In this document: positions 29,787 through 33,182 of the stretch, in pieces | Layout of the letters: every line of letters starts with the position of its first letter | How positions within the stretch are numbered: the first letter of the stretch is position 1 | Source of the DNA: Leptotrichia sp. oral taxon 879 str. F0557 | Lineage (GTDB): Bacteria > Fusobacteriota > Fusobacteriia > Fusobacteriales > Leptotrichiaceae | Reading direction: 5' to 3' | Length of the DNA stretch: 33,182 nt | Assembly: GCF_000469385.1 (NCBI RefSeq) | Contig: NZ_KI271302.1 | Location: 1-33,182, forward strand | The notes under the pieces: model-generated | What the model saw: only the letters and a program-made list of their open reading frames with translations | Databases searched by the model: none | Told to the model about the DNA's origin: nothing | Translations under genes and position numbers: made by a program

Positions 29787-32643
29787 TTAATTCATCCTCT
29801 CCTCTGCAAATATTCGCATATTCTCTGTAGAGATAATTTCTTTGATTTTTAATATTACCTAAATCATAAAATTCTTCATTTTGATATTTTCTAATTATTT
29901 CACCAACATCTTCTTTTGTTAATATCTTATCATCTGTTCTCTCATCTGGCACTAACTTACCTTCCCAAGTATCAATAACGATTTTCTCAACTTTTTTCTC
30001 ATAATCATTTTCAAGCATCATTGAATAATAATCCAGCTGTTCCATCGCTCCATAAACTTTGTCATTTTTATACCCTGTTTTTTTATCTTTTAATTTTCCT
30101 GTCTTATAGTCAAATAAATAATCCTTGTCTCTTGTTTTTATATGTAAATCTGTAACACCATTAATATATACATTCTCAAACAGCTCTTTCTCTGAAGATA
30201 ATTTTATTCTCTCCTCAAAATAAATTTCAATATCTTTTTCTGTTTCCAGTTCCTTAATCAGTTCGTTAAAATATTTTTCAGCTGAATTTAAAATTTCCTC
30301 AAATGAAACTTTTTTATAAAACTCCAAATATTCTTTAGGAACTTTATAATCAAATGAATTTATTACTTTTTCCAAAATTTCTGACAACTGCTCCCTATCA
30401 ATTTTAAAAGTTTTATTTTCAAGCTCTGTCTTATTTCTCATAACAACATTTTCATAAAAAGCATGTATTATTATTCCAAATATCTTAACATTTATTTCAT
30501 CTTCAATCTCTTCAACTTCCTGTTCTCCAATTGATTTTTTCAAATAATATCCATACTCGCAATCTTTCATATCCTTAAACGAATAATATCCCAATCTCAA
30601 TTTTTCATTATTTATCTTCTCAAGATTTTTTTCTAATTTTGATGGAATAAACTCTCCAATTTCCTTTTTCTCCCATTTTTCCTTTTTATTTTTTAGAAAA
30701 TATTTTTTCACAAAATAAAGTTCTTCTGCTTCACTTATTTCATCTTTTACAACCCCAATTCCATACTTTAACTTCAATTCCTCAATAACACTTGCTGAAT
30801 CAATATTATTCTCCAAATCCTTGACATAAGCCAAATATACATTTTTAGCACTTAATATATTTTGATAAATTTTAAACATCTCAATTAGTTTTTTATCATC
30901 ACTTGTTGGAAGTCCCATTTTTGCACGTTGAATTTTTGAAAATAAAAAGTTGTGAATCTTTACTTTGGGAAATGAATCCTGCAAATTCAAAATAATTATA
31001 TTCTCTTTTGTATTTTCAGAAATATTTTCAAATGAATTTATTGAAAAACTATTTTCCGAATCATCTTCCGTACTCTCCTCTAAATTCAACCCAATCGATT
31101 TTTTATCCAAATATTTCAAAAATAATTTCAACAAATTAGCCGAAATATTTTCATCAAAAAATTTATCCCACAAATTATCAAAACTAAAATCTTCCAATAC
31201 AATCATTTCTGACAAAGCTTCAAAATACTTATCTTTCACATTTTTATCTTCTTTCACTTTTTTTTCATTATTCAGATAAATATTTTCTAAATAATCGCTA
31301 TATTCCTTTAATGTCGTATACTCATATATTTTTTCCAATTCCTCAACAAATTTTATAATTTTATCAATAGACAACATTCTTCGTTTATATATATCCTTAA
31401 ATTCTTCATTTTGGATTTCTTTTTCTAATTTTTGCAAATTTTCCTTATTTATTTTTTCCAATTCCTCTTTTGAAATATACTTGTAATCTTTAGAAACTAA
31501 ATCCTGAAAAATATGATAGCTTTCTTCTAAATCAAAAATATTCAATAAGTCATTAGATTTATATGCATCATAAAAATCTTTTGTTTTAAATATAAATAAT
31601 TTCCCCTTATCTTTTCTATCAATTTCTTTCATGTTATCTAGCAAATTGTAAATTAAATTTAATATTTTATATATTTTCGTGTCTTTCATTGTTATTTCTA
31701 AATTTGAAGAAATCTTTTTCTGTTTCAAAAGATGATAATCGCTTTTCGCCACTTGAGAATTTTCCTGTGCCTCAAAAATTCTATAATTTCTAATTGAATT
31801 TCCATTTTTCTTGTTCTCTCTTTTATTCTCTTTCTCAACTTCTTCTAATTTTCTCACTAATCCCAGTAATTCTCCAAATTTACTGCTAAATTCATGAATT
31901 TCCACATTTATATCTTTCTTATCAAATATCTCTTTCGATGGCAATGAAAAACTATCCTTTATTTTCAATTTTTCTTCATTAAAATCATTTTTTGAAAGCT
32001 GCAAAATATTTTCTACATTAATTCCTCTATTTTCAATTTCTCCAATTAACTCCTTTTCAAATGGAGTAATTTTAACTTTATTCACAAAACAAATTTTAGA
32101 AAACTTTTTCAAAAAATTGTCCGAAATATTTTCCACATTTCTAAGCATATATGGTAAAATAAGCCCTTTCTGCTGCACAACTTTTTTCATCTCATTATTA
32201 ATCTCAACCAAAGTTCCAAAAGTTTCAATTTGCCATTTCTCCAGCTCAATTTTTTCCAAATCAATTTTATATTCCTGCAATTCTACAAATAAATTGTAGT
32301 AATTATAGGCAACATCAATAATATCATAATAATTATTAACCTTTATATCCTTTTTCAGTTTTTTAGTTAAAGCATTGTAAAACAGCACAACCTGTTTCTC
32401 TTCTTTTACCACAATTTTATCAGTAACAAAAACATTCTCATAAAAATCATAACTATTCATCATCTTAAAATTCTGAAAAATTCCCAATTTCTGCTGCATT
32501 TCCTCATTCTGCAAAAATTCCCTTTTTATTTCAAAAAACGAAGCCGAATTTTCAAATACAAAAAGCGTATTTTCATTCTTTTCAAACTCTTTAAATAATA
32601 TATTTTTTAAATCAGATCCAATCCCTTTATAAGTAATTTTCAT
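29773..32643 (-). CDS. addB: AddB-like PD-(D/E)XK nuclease subunit, apparently without a complete iron-sulfur site
   Basis: The 956-residue partner of AddA. The first part has the inactive-helicase character of AddB (LFVFENSASFFEIKREFLQN, KKLIEMFKIYQNILSAKNVY). The C-terminal nuclease domain (about 680-956) shows FGIIIHAFYENV, INGVTDLHIKTRDKDYLF followed by DYKTGKL (about 845) and AMEQLDYYSMML, so catalytic residues are present. Two features differ from Bacillus AddB. No Walker A is visible near the N-terminus. Of the four iron-sulfur cysteines only two positions seem kept: KDCEYGYYLKK (about 693) and NICRGE (946); the C-x2-C partner positions are Tyr937 and Arg940. The start has ribosome site GAGGAGG; a perfect 28-base palindrome lies 53 bases upstream. 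The long Lys/Glu/Asn-rich middle is low in recognisable motifs. Confidence 0.85.
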   Translation of the reverse strand: MKITYKGIGSDLKNILFKEFEKNENTLFVFENSASFFEIKREFLQNEEMQQKLGIFQNFKMMNSYDFYENVFVTDKIVVKEEKQVVLFYNALTKKLKKDIKVNNYYDIIDVAYNYYNLFVELQEYKIDLEKIELEKWQIETFGTLVEINNEMKKVVQQKGLILPYMLRNVENISDNFLKKFSKICFVNKVKITPFEKELIGEIENRGINVENILQLSKNDFNEEKLKIKDSFSLPSKEIFDKKDINVEIHEFSSKFGELLGLVRKLEEVEKENKRENKKNGNSIRNYRIFEAQENSQVAKSDYHLLKQKKISSNLEITMKDTKIYKILNLIYNLLDNMKEIDRKDKGKLFIFKTKDFYDAYKSNDLLNIFDLEESYHIFQDLVSKDYKYISKEELEKINKENLQKLEKEIQNEEFKDIYKRRMLSIDKIIKFVEELEKIYEYTTLKEYSDYLENIYLNNEKKVKEDKNVKDKYFEALSEMIVLEDFSFDNLWDKFFDENISANLLKLFLKYLDKKSIGLNLEESTEDDSENSFSINSFENISENTKENIIILNLQDSFPKVKIHNFLFSKIQRAKMGLPTSDDKKLIEMFKIYQNILSAKNVYLAYVKDLENNIDSASVIEELKLKYGIGVVKDEISEAEELYFVKKYFLKNKKEKWEKKEIGEFIPSKLEKNLEKINNEKLRLGYYSFKDMKDCEYGYYLKKSIGEQEVEEIEDEINVKIFGIIIHAFYENVVMRNKTELENKTFKIDREQLSEILEKVINSFDYKVPKEYLEFYKKVSFEEILNSAEKYFNELIKELETEKDIEIYFEERIKLSSEKELFENVYINGVTDLHIKTRDKDYLFDYKTGKLKDKKTGYKNDKVYGAMEQLDYYSMMLENDYEKKVEKIVIDTWEGKLVPDERTDDKILTKEDVGEIIRKYQNEEFYDLGNIKNQRNYLYREYANICRGEDELSDEE

Positions 32644-32695
32644 AATATTTTGCCCTCCTCAAACTACAATTTTCTTATTTTGAAATTTAATTTTG

Positions 32696-32723
32696 TTATC
32701 AAATAAGTTAATTTATTTGATAA
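32696..32723. promoter_or_regulatory. Perfect 11-bp inverted repeat upstream of addB
   Basis: TTATCAAATAA and TTATTTGATAA are exact complements around the 6-base spacer GTTAAT. It lies 53-80 bases upstream of the addB ATG. It could be an operator for a dimeric repressor or a leader hairpin; it has no T-run suitable for a terminator. Confidence 0.4.
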
Positions 32724-32946
32724 TTTATTTTAAATTTTTTGATTAACAAATATTCTTTCTATAATTCTTATATTTTTTCTTCTTTTATACTAGTCGCCAT
32801 CTCATTTATAATCTCAGCTCATCTAAGCATTTTTTTAAATCACGACATTAAATTATAAAGATTGCTATATTTAAATTTCAGGTTTTTAAACTCGAAAATT
32901 ATTAAATAAAAAGCTAGGCTTTCAACCACATTCTATTTATTTTTTC

Positions 32947-32977
32947 AAAAAAAAATCTCAAAAAATTAATTTTGAGA
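32947..32977 (-). terminator. Terminator of the tRNA unit
   Basis: On the minus strand TCTCAAAA and TTTTGAGA pair around a 6-base loop, followed by nine T's. It lies 36 bases beyond the 3' end of tRNA-Arg. Confidence 0.85.
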
Positions 32978-33012
32978 ATAATATCATTATTTGCATTATT
33001 TAATTTATTTAA

Positions 33013-33089
<77 letters not shown>

Positions 33090-33125
33090 ATTTTTTTGAT
33101 TATTAATTTAATTATTAAAAAAAAA

Positions 33126-33182
33126 TGGCGGAGAAGGAGGGATTTGAACCCTCGATCCAAGTTTTAGCCCGGATACTCCCTT
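33126..33182 (-). tRNA. tRNA-Ser, 3' part (5' half lies beyond the right edge)
   Basis: The visible 3' half ends CTTCTCC, discriminator G, CCA. The T-arm GAGGG/CCCTC encloses loop TTCAAAT, and a long variable arm (ATCC pairing with GGAT) marks a class II tRNA. The acceptor and T-arm match tRNA-Ser(GCU) of Bacillus as I remember it, and the visible anticodon-stem end AAGGGAG is compatible, but the anticodon itself is outside the window. It lies 36 bases upstream of tRNA-Arg and is probably co-transcribed with it. Confidence 0.85.

Larger units (their letters stand above)
32644..33012. other. 369-base gap between tRNA-Arg and addB
   Basis: No gene is seen. The gap holds the palindrome at 32696-32723 and the tRNA terminator at 32947-32977. 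The stretch 32730-32940 shows nothing recognisable. No promoter for addB is convincing. Confidence 0.6.

Noticed and set aside
29773-32643. addB as part of a new defence system
   Set aside because: The overlap with addA, the nuclease motif and the lengths fit the ordinary AddAB repair complex; no other defence-type genes are nearby.

Overview
The window looks like part of a chromosome from a low-GC, outer-membrane-bearing fermentative bacterium, most likely a member of Fusobacteriota such as Leptotrichia. The evidence is very AT-rich DNA, a TonB-dependent outer-membrane receptor alongside Firmicute-like genes (a DHH-type pyrophosphatase, AddAB, a DUF438/hemerythrin/PAS protein), and a YebC protein with an N-terminus of the type I associate with Fusobacteria. 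The genus is an inference; no search was possible. Nearly all genes lie on the minus strand; only yebC and a tRNA methyltransferase gene are on the plus strand.

Layout. At the left edge is the start of a FecCD-type iron/siderophore permease, next to a TonB receptor gene (1-2.6 kb). Then come a sensor-like DUF438-hemerythrin-PAS-DUF1858 protein (2.9-4.5 kb), a MetE-like methyltransferase with a LysR regulator upstream (4.9-7.1 kb), an exported protein with AcpH (7.3-8.6 kb), a nitroreductase (8.8-9.6 kb) and alpha-glucan phosphorylase (10.1-12.6 kb). A complete peptide ABC transporter follows in the order oppD-oppF-oppB-oppC-oppA (12.7-18.8 kb); a repeat element separates oppD from oppF. Next are a tiny lipoprotein, yebC and trmN6 (19.1-21.1 kb), a FucO-type alcohol dehydrogenase, an atpZ-atpI pair without the rest of an ATP synthase operon, and a methyltransferase (21.4-24.4 kb). 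The right third carries an apparent ppaC - unknown gene - cyclophilin operon, the overlapping addB-addA recombination helicase/nuclease genes, tRNA-Arg(ACG) and part of a tRNA-Ser.

How the genes relate. Metabolic genes fit a fermentative commensal: glycogen or maltodextrin breakdown, lactaldehyde or alcohol reduction, peptide and iron import, and methionine supply. Many transcription units end in a recognisable intrinsic terminator, and several have sigma70-like promoters with 17-bp spacers.

The most unusual non-coding signal is a family of three hairpin repeats. They share an octanucleotide loop GGCGNNTG, their stems vary in a way that keeps pairing, and they sit inside one composite element type. 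There is also a second, degenerate repeat family, two long perfect palindromes near gene starts, and a possible transposase remnant. I see no CRISPR array, intact insertion sequence, prophage or obvious new defence system.
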